Notes under the pieces: generated by a model
Database searches by the model: none
Seen by the model: only the letters and a program-made list of their open reading frames with translations
Told to the model about the DNA's origin: nothing
Program-made: the position numbers and the translations under genes
Source: an uncultured Porphyromonadaceae bacterium
GTDB lineage: Bacteria; Bacteroidota; Bacteroidia; Bacteroidales; Muribaculaceae
Direction: 5' to 3'
Length of the DNA: 39,092 nucleotides
Assembly: GCA_905198125.1 (NCBI GenBank)
Contig: CAJKBH010000030.1
Span: 1 to 39,092 of the forward strand
Shown here: piece after piece, positions 26,702 through 34,582 of the stretch
Position numbering within the stretch: position 1 is the stretch's first letter
Layout: each line of letters begins with the position of its first letter

Positions 26702-28042
26702 TTAGGAGGTAGCCAATATCATTATTCGCGAGCCGTCGCGGGTGGTAGTGGCATAAAGCGTCATGTCTTCGCCCTCCTTAAGCCTGAATTTCTTGCGGAG
26801 GTCGGCGGCACTCATAGGATAGCATGACGACACGATGCGGCAGCGGCAGTCTTTCAACGCCTTAAGCTGCTTTGCCGACAGGATGGCTTTAACAGTACAA
26901 ATTCGGCCGGGAAAGTCTGCATGAAGATTTTCCGAAACGAACAGGCCGGAATCCTTGGCCAGCGATTTGATGTCGGTATATTGGGCGCATATCTGTGAGG
27001 CACACTGCAGCTTTCGCATTGCGGCGCCTGCCTCGTATAAGTACATGCCCGGCGCGATGGCTTCAGAGGGGGCGTAACTGATAGGCGCCTGTAGTGCGCA
27101 GCCGGTACGGAACTGAAAGCGGATAGCCGGCGCTCCGGCAGGGAAAGCCGAGGTGCTGTCGGCCAGGTCAATGGCCTGGATAAGAGGGGAGGACGGCAAC
27201 TTCACTTCGCCTTCCGGCTCAGCGCTGAAAGAGAGAGGAGAAGACGACCAGAGAGGCGCGGTGCCGAGAGGCGCGGTGCCAAGGGAAGCGGAGCCGAGGG
27301 AAGCGGAGCCGAGGGAAGCGGAGCCGAGGGACAGATGGATCAGTACCTCCTTCACTTCGTTTTTGTAGGAAAGGATGATTATGGACCGGACACAGTTGAA
27401 ATCGCGGAGGGTTTGCGTAATGTCGATCAGAGGGGAGGCCTTGATCAGTACATTGTCGGCGTGTGCCAGGAGGAGATCCTGATGCGACACGACATCGGGC
27501 AGGGAATCCTGCAAAAGGAAGCAGCGGTTGTTGCCGCTGTCGCGACGTGCCGGGTCAACGAATATCCAGTCGTAATGTTCCTCACTTTGCTGCAGATGCA
27601 GGACCGAATCGCCTTTCACAACAGTCAGGTCATCGATGTCCAGAATGTCGGCGTTGTGTCTCAATGCTTCCACGCGCTCGGTCTCAAGTTCGTAGGCTGT
27701 AACACGATTACCGCGCATGGCTATGGTCATGGCATCAATGCCGAGTCCGGCTGTCATATCGAGTACGCGACGGTTACGGCCTATGAGAAACGCACGGAAA
27801 AGGGCGACATTCTGGTTTGAGGCCTGTTCGGCCGATTGCGCCGTGCCGAAGCGGAAACCGGGATGATGCAGGAACCAAGGCAGCTTGCCGGCCGTCTTGC
27901 GGCGCATCTCTATCTGCATACATGCGTCGTCCACGCTGAAGGGCATGGACTTGCCGTGATATTGAAGCCGCAACGCATTCATGTCGGAATGCGCGTGATC
28001 CATTATGAATTTCAGATACTCTTCCATAAGTCGGGATGCCAT
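26702..28042 (-). CDS. Class I SAM-dependent methyltransferase with THUMP-like C-terminus
   Basis: 446-aa cytoplasmic protein. The N-terminal helical part (about 1-90) leads to a Rossmann methyltransferase: motif I VLDMTAGLGIDAMTIA near 97, then WIFVDPARRDSGN near 165. The C-terminal 100 residues resemble a THUMP-like domain ending with KKFRLKEGEDMTLYATT. This arrangement is common in Bacteroidetes, where the RNA target is unproven. A repeat-encoded linker of alternating LGSAS and LGTAP interrupts the protein around residues 238-263 and is produced by a 15-bp minisatellite. The start codon has an in-frame alternative five codons on. Confidence 0.85.
   Translation of the reverse strand: MASRLMEEYLKFIMDHAHSDMNALRLQYHGKSMPFSVDDACMQIEMRRKTAGKLPWFLHHPGFRFGTAQSAEQASNQNVALFRAFLIGRNRRVLDMTAGLGIDAMTIAMRGNRVTAYELETERVEALRHNADILDIDDLTVVKGDSVLHLQQSEEHYDWIFVDPARRDSGNNRCFLLQDSLPDVVSHQDLLLAHADNVLIKASPLIDITQTLRDFNCVRSIIILSYKNEVKEVLIHLSLGSASLGSASLGSASLGTAPLGTAPLWSSSPLSFSAEPEGEVKLPSSPLIQAIDLADSTSAFPAGAPAIRFQFRTGCALQAPISYAPSEAIAPGMYLYEAGAAMRKLQCASQICAQYTDIKSLAKDSGLFVSENLHADFPGRICTVKAILSAKQLKALKDCRCRIVSSCYPMSAADLRKKFRLKEGEDMTLYATTTRDGSRIMILATS
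27253..27327. repeat. 15-bp minisatellite inside the methyltransferase gene
   Basis: Five tandem 15-bp units: two of GAGGCGCGGTGCC(G/A)A and three of GGGAAGCGGAGCCGA. The unit is a multiple of three, so copy-number changes would alter linker length by five residues without breaking the frame. Confidence 0.85.
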
Positions 28043-28082
28043 CAGATATGCAAAATTACATAAAAACCATAAAACCGCAAAA

Positions 28083-28101
28083 GAGCGTCGTGACGACGCT
28101 C
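28083..28101 (-). terminator. Terminator of the sigma factor gene
   Basis: GAGCGTC / GACGCTC with a 5-nt loop; on the minus strand it is followed by TTTTGCGGTTTT. It sits between the sigma factor stop and the methyltransferase start, so the latter probably has its own promoter. Confidence 0.6.
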
Positions 28102-28183
28102 CTTGGAGGTTCCCGTCCGGAGACAGGTATGGTAAACATTTAAAACTCGACTTATAGGTGGTTGAGTGGGGGCAGGAGGATGT

Positions 28184-28690
28184 TTATCTGTAATCTTTCA
28201 GTTCCTCGCGCAATTTCTTGCGTGCTGCGAAGATACGGCTTTTGACAGTGCCGAGAGGCAGATTCATCTTTGCTGCGATTTCGTTATACTTGTATCCGGC
28301 CACGTACATGTTGAACGGGATACGGTAATCGTCGGGGAAAGAGTTGAGAGCTACTGAAATTTCCTTCACGGCGTAGCTCCCTTCGGGCGTATTGATGCCC
28401 GAATCCTGGCTTATATTGAGGTGGTATAAATCTTCAGTCTGATCAATCACCGTAGCCTTGCGAACGGTCTGGCGGTAATTGTTGATGAAGATGTTGCGCA
28501 TTATGGTGAAGATCCAACCCTTGAAGTTGACGTTGTCGACATATTTGTCCTGGTTGTCAAGGGCTTTGAGGGTAGTATCCTGAAGCAGATCCTCAGCCTG
28601 CTGGCGGTTAGTGGTGAGCTGATATGCGAAATTCAGCAGATTGCTCTGGAGTCCTACTAATCTGTCTTGGAATGATAATTGGGTTTTCAT
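28184..28690 (-). CDS. ECF-family RNA polymerase sigma factor
   Basis: 168-aa sigma-70 family factor of extracytoplasmic type, with sigma regions 2 and 4 only. Region 2 spans about 12-85, including QAEDLLQDTTLKALDN and WIFTIMRNIFINNYR. Region 4 spans about 115-165, with PFNMYVAGYKYNEIAAKMNLPLGTVKSRIFAARKKL-type helix-turn-helix (residues 127-162). No anti-sigma factor gene is adjacent on either side, unlike many ECF loci; the group common in Bacteroidales often lacks one. The convergent methyltransferase downstream is unlikely to be related in function. The target regulon is unknown. Confidence 0.92.
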   Translation of the reverse strand: MKTQLSFQDRLVGLQSNLLNFAYQLTTNRQQAEDLLQDTTLKALDNQDKYVDNVNFKGWIFTIMRNIFINNYRQTVRKATVIDQTEDLYHLNISQDSGINTPEGSYAVKEISVALNSFPDDYRIPFNMYVAGYKYNEIAAKMNLPLGTVKSRIFAARKKLREELKDYR

Positions 28691-28868
28691 TGCTTTGTCG
28701 TTTTAAATGTTTGACTATAAAACAACGCCGGAGTGCAAAAAGTTTCAGATTTATTTATATTTTTTGAAAGTAATTAGCAACGCATTGATATAATGGTATA
28801 TAAATACCATATTTTTTTAATTGGCACTTTGCAGCCGTAGACTGTCGGGTGCAGTATGGTGCCTGCGC

Positions 28869-28900
28869 TTTGTAATCCGCCCGTTTTTTGTTAATTTTGC
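28869..28900 (+). promoter_or_regulatory. Promoter of the DEAD-box helicase gene
   Basis: TTTG (28869-28872), exactly 19 nt, TAATTTTGC (28892-28900): a perfect Bacteroidetes consensus. Transcription would start near 28906, so the open frame upstream of it (from 28821) cannot be translated; this fixes the start at 28956. Confidence 0.75.
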
Positions 28901-28955
28901 GAATAATATACGAGACCGTGAAGGTTTCGCAGCGGTATTATCAGATACTTTGAAT

Positions 28956-30233
28956 ATGAGATTTGACGAATTATTGACAAACGATTCCGTACTTGACGGT
29001 CTGTGGGACATGCATTTCGACGAATGTACGCCGATTCAGGAACATACCATACCCGCCGTGCTGGAGGGTCGCGACGTATTGGCCTGCGCCCAGACAGGCA
29101 CGGGCAAGACGGCCGCCTATCTGCTTCCTGTAATCAACGAGCTGGCTGAAGGCGGTTTCCCCGAAAATGCCGTGAACTGCGTTGTGATGGCCCCGACGCG
29201 CGAGCTTGCGCAACAGATCGACCGTCAGCTGCAGGGCTTCGCATATTTCATGCCGGTCAGCGGCATAGCCGTATACGGCGGAACCGACGGCGTGACTTAC
29301 GACCAACAGCGCAAGTCGCTCAAGGCCGGTGCCGACGTGGTTATAGCTACGCCCGGACGTCTGTTGGCACACCTAAGCATGGGTTATGTGGACCTGTCAA
29401 AGGTGTCCTATTTCATTCTTGACGAGGCCGACCGAATGCTTGACATGGGTTTTTACGACGACATAATGCAGATTTACTCGCATCTGCCCAAGGAGACGCA
29501 GGTGCTGATGTTTTCGGCTACCATGCCGCCGAAGATACAGCAGATGGCCAAGAAGATACTCAAGAATCCCGTCGAGATAAAATTGGCCGTCTCAAAGCCG
29601 GCAGAAAAGATACAGCAGTCTTCATATATCTGTTACGAGGCTCAGAAGATGCCTATCCTGAAAAAACTGTTCAAGGAGAATCCTCCACAGCGTGTCATCA
29701 TATTCTCCGGCTCGAAACTGAAGGTCAAGACATTGGCGCGTGAGTTCCGCCGTATGCCGTTCAAGGTGGCCGAGATGCACTCCGACCTGGACCAGACTGC
29801 GCGTGACAATGTGATACTGGACTTCAAGGCCGGAAAAACACAGGTGATAATTGCCACCGATATCCTGTCGCGAGGCATAGACATCGACGACATCGAGATG
29901 GTGATAAACTACGACGTGCCGCGTGATCCTGAAGACTATATCCATCGTATAGGGCGCACGGCACGTGCCGACCGCGACGGCCGGGCAGTGACGTTCGTAT
30001 CGCCTGAGGAAGCCTTCAGACTCAAGCGAATAGAGAAACTGCTGGAGAAGGAAGTGCCGCGCGAGGAAGTTCCCGCCGAGTTCGGCGATGCGCCGGTGCT
30101 GCAGTCCAAGGATACGGCCAAAGGGGGAGGTCGCAATCACGGCCGCAAGGACCGTGGCAATTCCGGCAAACGCCGTCGTTCCGGCCGATCGCGCCGCCGC
30201 GGACCTAAGGCCGATGAGAGTTTAAAAAGTTGA
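28956..30233 (+). CDS. DEAD-box RNA helicase, RhlE type
   Basis: ATP-dependent RNA helicase, 425 aa from the ATG at 28956 (the frame is open 45 codons further, but the promoter at 28869-28900 rules that out). Motifs in order: Q motif (PIQ, residues 26-28), AQTGTGKT (45-52), PTRELAQ (80-86), TPGR (132-135), DEAD (156-159), SAT (187-189), ATDILSRGID and HRIGRTAR. The C-terminus is a basic Arg/Gly/Lys-rich tail of about 40 residues, typical of RhlE-like proteins that act in ribosome assembly or RNA decay. It is monocistronic and ends at a terminator shared with lon. Confidence 0.96.
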   Translation: MRFDELLTNDSVLDGLWDMHFDECTPIQEHTIPAVLEGRDVLACAQTGTGKTAAYLLPVINELAEGGFPENAVNCVVMAPTRELAQQIDRQLQGFAYFMPVSGIAVYGGTDGVTYDQQRKSLKAGADVVIATPGRLLAHLSMGYVDLSKVSYFILDEADRMLDMGFYDDIMQIYSHLPKETQVLMFSATMPPKIQQMAKKILKNPVEIKLAVSKPAEKIQQSSYICYEAQKMPILKKLFKENPPQRVIIFSGSKLKVKTLAREFRRMPFKVAEMHSDLDQTARDNVILDFKAGKTQVIIATDILSRGIDIDDIEMVINYDVPRDPEDYIHRIGRTARADRDGRAVTFVSPEEAFRLKRIEKLLEKEVPREEVPAEFGDAPVLQSKDTAKGGGRNHGRKDRGNSGKRRRSGRSRRRGPKADESLKS

Positions 30234-30243
30234 AAGAGTGAAG

Positions 30244-30296
30244 AAAGTTAAGATAATGCTGTAGACTTTTGTAAAGCCAGGAATTATCTTAACTTT
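30244..30296. terminator. Bidirectional terminator between DEAD-box gene and lon
   Basis: AAAGTTAAGATAAT pairs perfectly with ATTATCTTAACTTT (14 bp) around a 25-nt loop, with T-rich sequence after each arm. The left arm is shared with the repeat between thiG and thiC. Confidence 0.75.
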
Positions 30297-30321
30297 TTAA
30301 ACTTTATAACCATACTGAACT

Positions 30322-32769
30322 TTAGCAGGTTGCCAACTCATCAAGCAGTGCGAAATCAAGCACTTCGGCAGCTGAGTCGACGTAATGGAATGTCATCCCC
30401 TCCAGATACTGTGAGGGGATTTCTTCTATATCCTTCTGATTCTGGCTGCACAGCATCACGTCCGTGATGCCGGCACGCTTGGCCGCTAGCATCTTCTCCT
30501 TGATGCCACCCACGGGCAATACCTTGCCGCGCAGCGTCAGCTCGCCCGTCATGGCAAGTTTCTGACGCACCTTGCGGTTGGTATAGGCCGAAGCAATGGA
30601 TGTAAGCATCGTGATACCCGCCGACGGACCGTCCTTTGGTATAGCTCCCTCGGGCACGTGTATGTGCAGAGCCTTGTTATCGAACACCTGCGGATCTATC
30701 CCGAAGCGGGTGCTGTTGGCCTTGAGATACTGCGTTGCCAAAATTGCCGATTCCTTCATCACGTCGCCGAGATTGCCGGTAAGCGTCAACTTCGTTTCCT
30801 TGGAGGGAGATACCGACGACTCGATGAACAGGATGTCGCCGCCCGACTGGGTCCAGGCGAGGCCCGTCACGACGCCTGCGATGTCGTTGTTCTCGTATTT
30901 GTCGGGGAAGATGGTGCGCTTGCCCAGAAGTTCGCGAACCTCTGTGTCGCTGATGACGCGCGGATAGTCTTCGCCCATAACCTTGCGCCGGGCCAGTTTG
31001 CGCAACACCTCGGCAATCTTCTTTTCCAGCTGGCGCACGCCGCTTTCGCGAGTATAGCACTCTATGATTTCGTGCAGGCCCTCGCGTGTGAAGCTGATCT
31101 CCTTCCTGCCGAAGCCATGACGCTCCAGCGTGAGAGGCACTAAGTGACGTGTGGCAATCTCGATTTTCTCGTCCTCCACGTAGCCGCCTATCTCAATCAC
31201 CTCCATACGGTCAAGCAACGGCGCTGAGATGGTTTCCAGTGAGTTGGCCGTGGCTATGAACAGGATCTTGGACAGATCGTAGTCATGGTCGATGTAATTA
31301 TCGTGGAAATGGCTGTTCTGCTCCGGGTCGAGCACTTCGAGCAGGGCCGTCTGGGGATCGCCCTTATAATCGGCACCGAGTTTGTCAATCTCGTCAAGCA
31401 CCATCACAGGGTCGGATGTACCGCATTTTTCCAAAGCTGATATGATACGGCCGCACATGGCACCCAGGTAGGTACGACGGTGGCCGCGAATCTCTGCCTC
31501 GTCATGTACGCCGCCGAGTGCTACGCGCACATATTTGCGGCCCAAGGCTTCGGCCACGGACTTGCCCAGCGAAGTTTTGCCCACTCCGGGAGGGCCGACA
31601 AGACACAGGATGGGCGCCTTGGTGTCCTGGCGAAGTTTAAGCACCGCCATCTGCTCGATGATGCGGTCCTTTACCTTATCAAGCGCGTAATGGTCGCGGT
31701 TCAGTATTCGCTCCACGTCCTTGAGGTCGAAATCACTGTTGTCGCAGTCAAGCCAGGGCAGGTTCAGGAATGTGTCGAGGTACGCATACTGCATGGCGTA
31801 TTCCGGCGAATTGGAAGCATAGCGCAGCAGTTTGCGCATCTCCTTGTCGAAGGCATCACGCGTCTCCTCGGTCCAGTTCTTGGCGTCGGCGCGCTGGCGA
31901 AGTTCCTCATCGTCGTTTTCGTCTACCTCTATGTTCAGTTCACGCTGTATGGTCTTGATCTGCGTGCGCAGGTAATCGGTCTTCTGGCGCTCGTTGAACT
32001 GCTCCATGGTGCGCATGTTGATTTCCTCGCGGATCTTAAGCTTCTGTATATGCTCTGAAAACAAATGGAGAATAAGTTCCATACGTTTAGGCATATCCAA
32101 TTCGGCCAGTATGTTAAGCTTTTCCCTGTAATCAAGCGGAGAATGGAACATCATGAACGAAGTGCTGGCGAGCGAGCGCGGAGGCAGCGCGTCCAGCCCG
32201 TTGCGTATCTCGGTGCGCACATGTTCCGGCAGGAATGACATAAGCTTTTCGAACGAGATATCAAGCAGGTCGAGATACTGCTCGGCAAGAACGGGATTGG
32301 GGATGGGGCGGTAATTGCATTCATGTACGGATACTCCCACGAAATCGGATATCCATGAGGTGGCGAACACCTCGCCCTGAAATCCACCCTTCAGAAGCGT
32401 GCGGCCATATTCCATGCCGTTGGCCTCCTTGGGAGCCTCAAAGTTGACAGGATAGGCTATAACACCCTTAGTGCCTTTGAATCGGCTTGCTATCAAATGG
32501 TCGTCCGGCATGTCAGCGCCGAATTCAGCCTCGGGTACCAGGAAAACGGGTTCGCCCTGACGCATGGCCATCTGAATGGCCTCACGCTGATATTCCGACT
32601 GCAGCTCAAGCGGCATGTCGAAATAGGGTAGGCCCATCTGCTCGTCAAGCAACGGAATGACCAGAATGCTGGTGCATTTCATAGGCTCTTTGTTGGTAAA
32701 GGATTCCGGTGAAAGGGGATGGCCCGACGCCATATCTTGTGCTATGATTGTCTCTTGCTTCTTATTCAT
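30322..32769 (-). CDS. lon: ATP-dependent protease Lon
   Basis: Cytoplasmic AAA+ protease of 815 aa that degrades misfolded and regulatory proteins. It has an N-terminal substrate-binding domain (about 35-240) and a helical linker. The AAA+ module has Walker A GPPGVGKTS and Walker B VMVLDEIDKLG. The C-terminal Ser-Lys protease domain has Ser716 in PKDGPSAG and Lys759 in GGIKEKM. The first residues are polar and easily disordered. No regulator gene is adjacent. The gene diverges from trmN6 with about 97 bp between the starts; a -7-like TAATTTTG lies at 32802-32809. Confidence 0.97.
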   Translation of the reverse strand: MNKKQETIIAQDMASGHPLSPESFTNKEPMKCTSILVIPLLDEQMGLPYFDMPLELQSEYQREAIQMAMRQGEPVFLVPEAEFGADMPDDHLIASRFKGTKGVIAYPVNFEAPKEANGMEYGRTLLKGGFQGEVFATSWISDFVGVSVHECNYRPIPNPVLAEQYLDLLDISFEKLMSFLPEHVRTEIRNGLDALPPRSLASTSFMMFHSPLDYREKLNILAELDMPKRMELILHLFSEHIQKLKIREEINMRTMEQFNERQKTDYLRTQIKTIQRELNIEVDENDDEELRQRADAKNWTEETRDAFDKEMRKLLRYASNSPEYAMQYAYLDTFLNLPWLDCDNSDFDLKDVERILNRDHYALDKVKDRIIEQMAVLKLRQDTKAPILCLVGPPGVGKTSLGKSVAEALGRKYVRVALGGVHDEAEIRGHRRTYLGAMCGRIISALEKCGTSDPVMVLDEIDKLGADYKGDPQTALLEVLDPEQNSHFHDNYIDHDYDLSKILFIATANSLETISAPLLDRMEVIEIGGYVEDEKIEIATRHLVPLTLERHGFGRKEISFTREGLHEIIECYTRESGVRQLEKKIAEVLRKLARRKVMGEDYPRVISDTEVRELLGKRTIFPDKYENNDIAGVVTGLAWTQSGGDILFIESSVSPSKETKLTLTGNLGDVMKESAILATQYLKANSTRFGIDPQVFDNKALHIHVPEGAIPKDGPSAGITMLTSIASAYTNRKVRQKLAMTGELTLRGKVLPVGGIKEKMLAAKRAGITDVMLCSQNQKDIEEIPSQYLEGMTFHYVDSAAEVLDFALLDELATC

Positions 32770-32801
32770 GATGAAATTTCGGTTCTTGCTGAATCGGAAT
32801 A

Positions 32802-32809
32802 CAAAATTA
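32802..32809 (-). promoter_or_regulatory. -7 element of the lon promoter
   Basis: TAATTTTG on the minus strand, 33 bp before the lon start codon. No TTG was found at the right distance, so it is only half a promoter. Confidence 0.35.
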
Positions 32810-32866
32810 CAAAAAATAATCGTTATTAAAGAGTATGGCCGGAATTATTCGGCTCTATACAATGGA

Positions 32867-33586
32867 ATGAGAGGAGAAAAGAAAGGAATATTTCAGTTCA
32901 AACAATTTTCGTGCCACCATTCCCGCAGCGCGATGCGCATCGGCGTAGACGGCGTACTGACGGGAGCCTGGTGCGACGTGACGGGGCATCGAATACTCGA
33001 TGTCGGCACCGGATGCGGACTGATCGCCCTGATGTGCGCCCAGCGTAATCACGACGCATTGATAGACGCTGTGGAGGTTGATGAAGCCTCGGTAGCTGAG
33101 GCGAGGGGAAATTTCTGGGAATCTCCCTGGAGCGACCGACTGAACGTGATGCAGTGCAGCTTTATGGATTATAATTCTGATGTGCGTTACGACCTGATAG
33201 TATCCAACCCGCCATACTTCAATTCGGGCGTAGATGCCGACGAATCGTCGCGTATGCGCGCACGTCATGAGGGAGAACTGTCGCCGGCACTAATTTTGCA
33301 GCACGGACGTGACTTGCTGACGCCAACGGGCCGCATAGCGATGGTGGTGCCGCACCAACGAGCCGGCGAGATAATAGAGGAAGCCGGCAAAGTATCGATG
33401 GCGCTAATACGCCGCACAGACGTGAAGGGTAATCCGGCAGCGCCCTACAAGCGTACGTTGCTGGAATTCACGGTTGTGGACGAGTCGGCAGGACCACAAT
33501 GCGACGAACTGATTCTTGAGGAATCCATCGGCGTGCCGACAGCCGCCCATCGCGCCCTTTGCCATGATTTTTACCTCAAATTCTAA
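32867..33586 (+). CDS. trmN6: tRNA1(Val) (adenine37-N6)-methyltransferase
   Basis: SAM-dependent enzyme (YfiC/TrmN6 family) that methylates N6 of adenine 37 next to the anticodon of tRNA-Val. It is 239 aa from the ATG at 32867; the frame is open to 32657, but that would run into lon on the other strand, and the family begins near FQFKQFSCHHSRSAMRIGVDG. The SAM loop DVGTGCG (45-51) and the catalytic NPPY (114-117, IVSNPPYFNSG) are present. The tmRNA gene follows 80 bp downstream. Confidence 0.92.
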   Translation: MRGEKKGIFQFKQFSCHHSRSAMRIGVDGVLTGAWCDVTGHRILDVGTGCGLIALMCAQRNHDALIDAVEVDEASVAEARGNFWESPWSDRLNVMQCSFMDYNSDVRYDLIVSNPPYFNSGVDADESSRMRARHEGELSPALILQHGRDLLTPTGRIAMVVPHQRAGEIIEEAGKVSMALIRRTDVKGNPAAPYKRTLLEFTVVDESAGPQCDELILEESIGVPTAAHRALCHDFYLKF

Positions 33587-33612
33587 TTTTTTTCTAATAT
33601 TTTGCAGAAATA

Positions 33613-33644
33613 TTTGGTAATTGGCAGATAAATGATTAATTTTG
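33613..33644 (+). promoter_or_regulatory. ssrA promoter
   Basis: TTTG (33613-33616), 20 nt, TAATTTTG (33637-33644). The start point would be close to 33651, about 17 nt before the mature 5' end of tmRNA. Confidence 0.5.
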
Positions 33645-33667
33645 TAGGCTAATCGCAAAATACGCAA

Positions 33668-34068
33668 GGGGCTGACTGGCTTTGACAGCGTGTAGAAGCG
33701 GTAGGTAAGCATGCAGAGCTTTGATGACCAAGCTCTATAATAACAAGATCATCGACCTATAATTGGCGAAAATAACAACTACGCTCTCGCTGCGTAATCT
33801 GAAGAACAGTAGGATACCTTAATTCTCCTACCAGGTAGGAGAACGAGACATCACTCCATTGCCCCGTTCCGAGACGTTTGGATAAAGTGGTGCTAAGAAA
33901 TTCGGAAATAGGAAGAGCGGAGTCCCGACGCGCTTCCGAGATTCAGGGACTAAGGTCCGGATTGGCCGTCGTGAGCCTGTCCTGACACGAAAACCAATTC
34001 ACAGACTAAGCATGTAGAAAGCTTATTGATTCCGCGTTTGGACGAGGGTTCAATCCCCTCCAGCTCCA
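33668..34068 (+). ncRNA. ssrA: Transfer-messenger RNA (tmRNA)
   Basis: Rescues stalled ribosomes by acting first as alanine-tRNA and then as mRNA. The 5' end GGGGCTGACTGGCTTTGACAGC is the conserved tmRNA start, and its first seven bases pair with CAGCTCC (34061-34067) of the acceptor stem, with discriminator A at 34068. CCA is not encoded. The T-arm is GAGGGTTCAATCCCCTC. The tag frame runs 33765-33797 and reads GENNNYALAA before TAA; the first alanine is added by charging. The length of about 401 nt is normal. A GC hairpin (34077-34094) and a strong terminator (34117-34150) follow. The 3' end is the probable attachment site of the element beginning next to it. Confidence 0.95.
34047..34068. 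other. Candidate attachment site at the ssrA 3' end
   Basis: The T-arm and acceptor end of tmRNA are a classical target for tyrosine integrases, and an integrase gene begins about 510 bp downstream pointing away. If correct, a copy of this sequence should recur at the far end of the element. The far end is outside the window, so the core cannot be delimited here. Confidence 0.4.
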
Positions 34069-34116
34069 CTTGGCGGGTCGGACAAATTCCGGCCAATAGA
34101 AGTCCAAAGAAGACTA

Positions 34117-34150
34117 AACCGCACAATATCAACTTATTGTGCGGTTTTTT
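34117..34150 (+). terminator. ssrA terminator
   Basis: AACCGCACAATA pairs perfectly with TATTGTGCGGTT (12 bp) around a 6-nt loop, and T residues follow. It lies 50 bp past the tmRNA 3' end. Confidence 0.85.
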
Positions 34151-34582
34151 AGTGCCTAAAAATGACGACTCAGGACCGTCATCGGACAGAAAAAAGACTG
34201 AACAAGACAGCCATTGGTTGCAAATCTGCTACACAAAAATCAAGAGATGCCAAATGTAGCAGTTGTGTAGCAGTAAGTGTCGTAACTATGTTTTGTGCAG
34301 CACTTTACGAAACCGCAACTCTGACATAAGTCGGAAAATAGCGGTCAAAATCGGACATCTTATGGTACACAAATAATGAAGCCCGGTGGCATAGTCCAAA
34401 GCTTACATTTGATACCTAATTTTCTATTCTCATGCACTCCGTTAGAATACGCCGGACACTATGTCCGCTATTCGTCCTCTATTGGCCGAGGTGAGTCTAA
34501 GCAAAATTAAGTTTAACTCGTTATGAATTTTGCAAGGGGGTAAAAACCCTGCGCAATCATAACCACCAAATCCAAATGTAAG
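34151..34582. other. Structured leader region upstream of the integrase gene
   Basis: 432 bp with no convincing gene. It holds the CTGCTACACAA inverted repeat (34226-34273), a -7-like TACATTTG (34404-34411), a stem GAATA..CGGACA / TGTCCG..TATTC (34445-34473), a GCAAAATT / AATTTTGC repeat (34501-34533) and a GGG/CCC hairpin with an A/T loop (34535-34550) just before the integrase. It probably contains integrase binding sites and control elements. Confidence 0.5.
34226..34273. repeat. Inverted repeat CTGCTACACAA / TTGTGTAGCAG with internal copy
   Basis: 11-bp perfect inverted repeat (34226-34236 and 34263-34273). A third partial copy TGTAGCAG (34255-34262) directly abuts the right arm, and a looser copy (TTTGTGCAGCAC) lies at 34292-34303. 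Candidate arm-type or regulator binding sites of the element. Confidence 0.6.

Noticed and set aside
28821..28955. 45-codon N-terminal extension of the DEAD-box helicase
   Set aside because: A perfect promoter at 28869-28900 lies inside it, so it cannot be on the transcript.
32657..32866. 70-codon N-terminal extension of trmN6
   Set aside because: It overlaps the start of lon on the other strand and has no family similarity.
34026..34259. Plus-strand ORF spanning the tmRNA 3' end and terminator
   Set aside because: Typical spurious frame across a structured RNA gene and its terminator hairpin.
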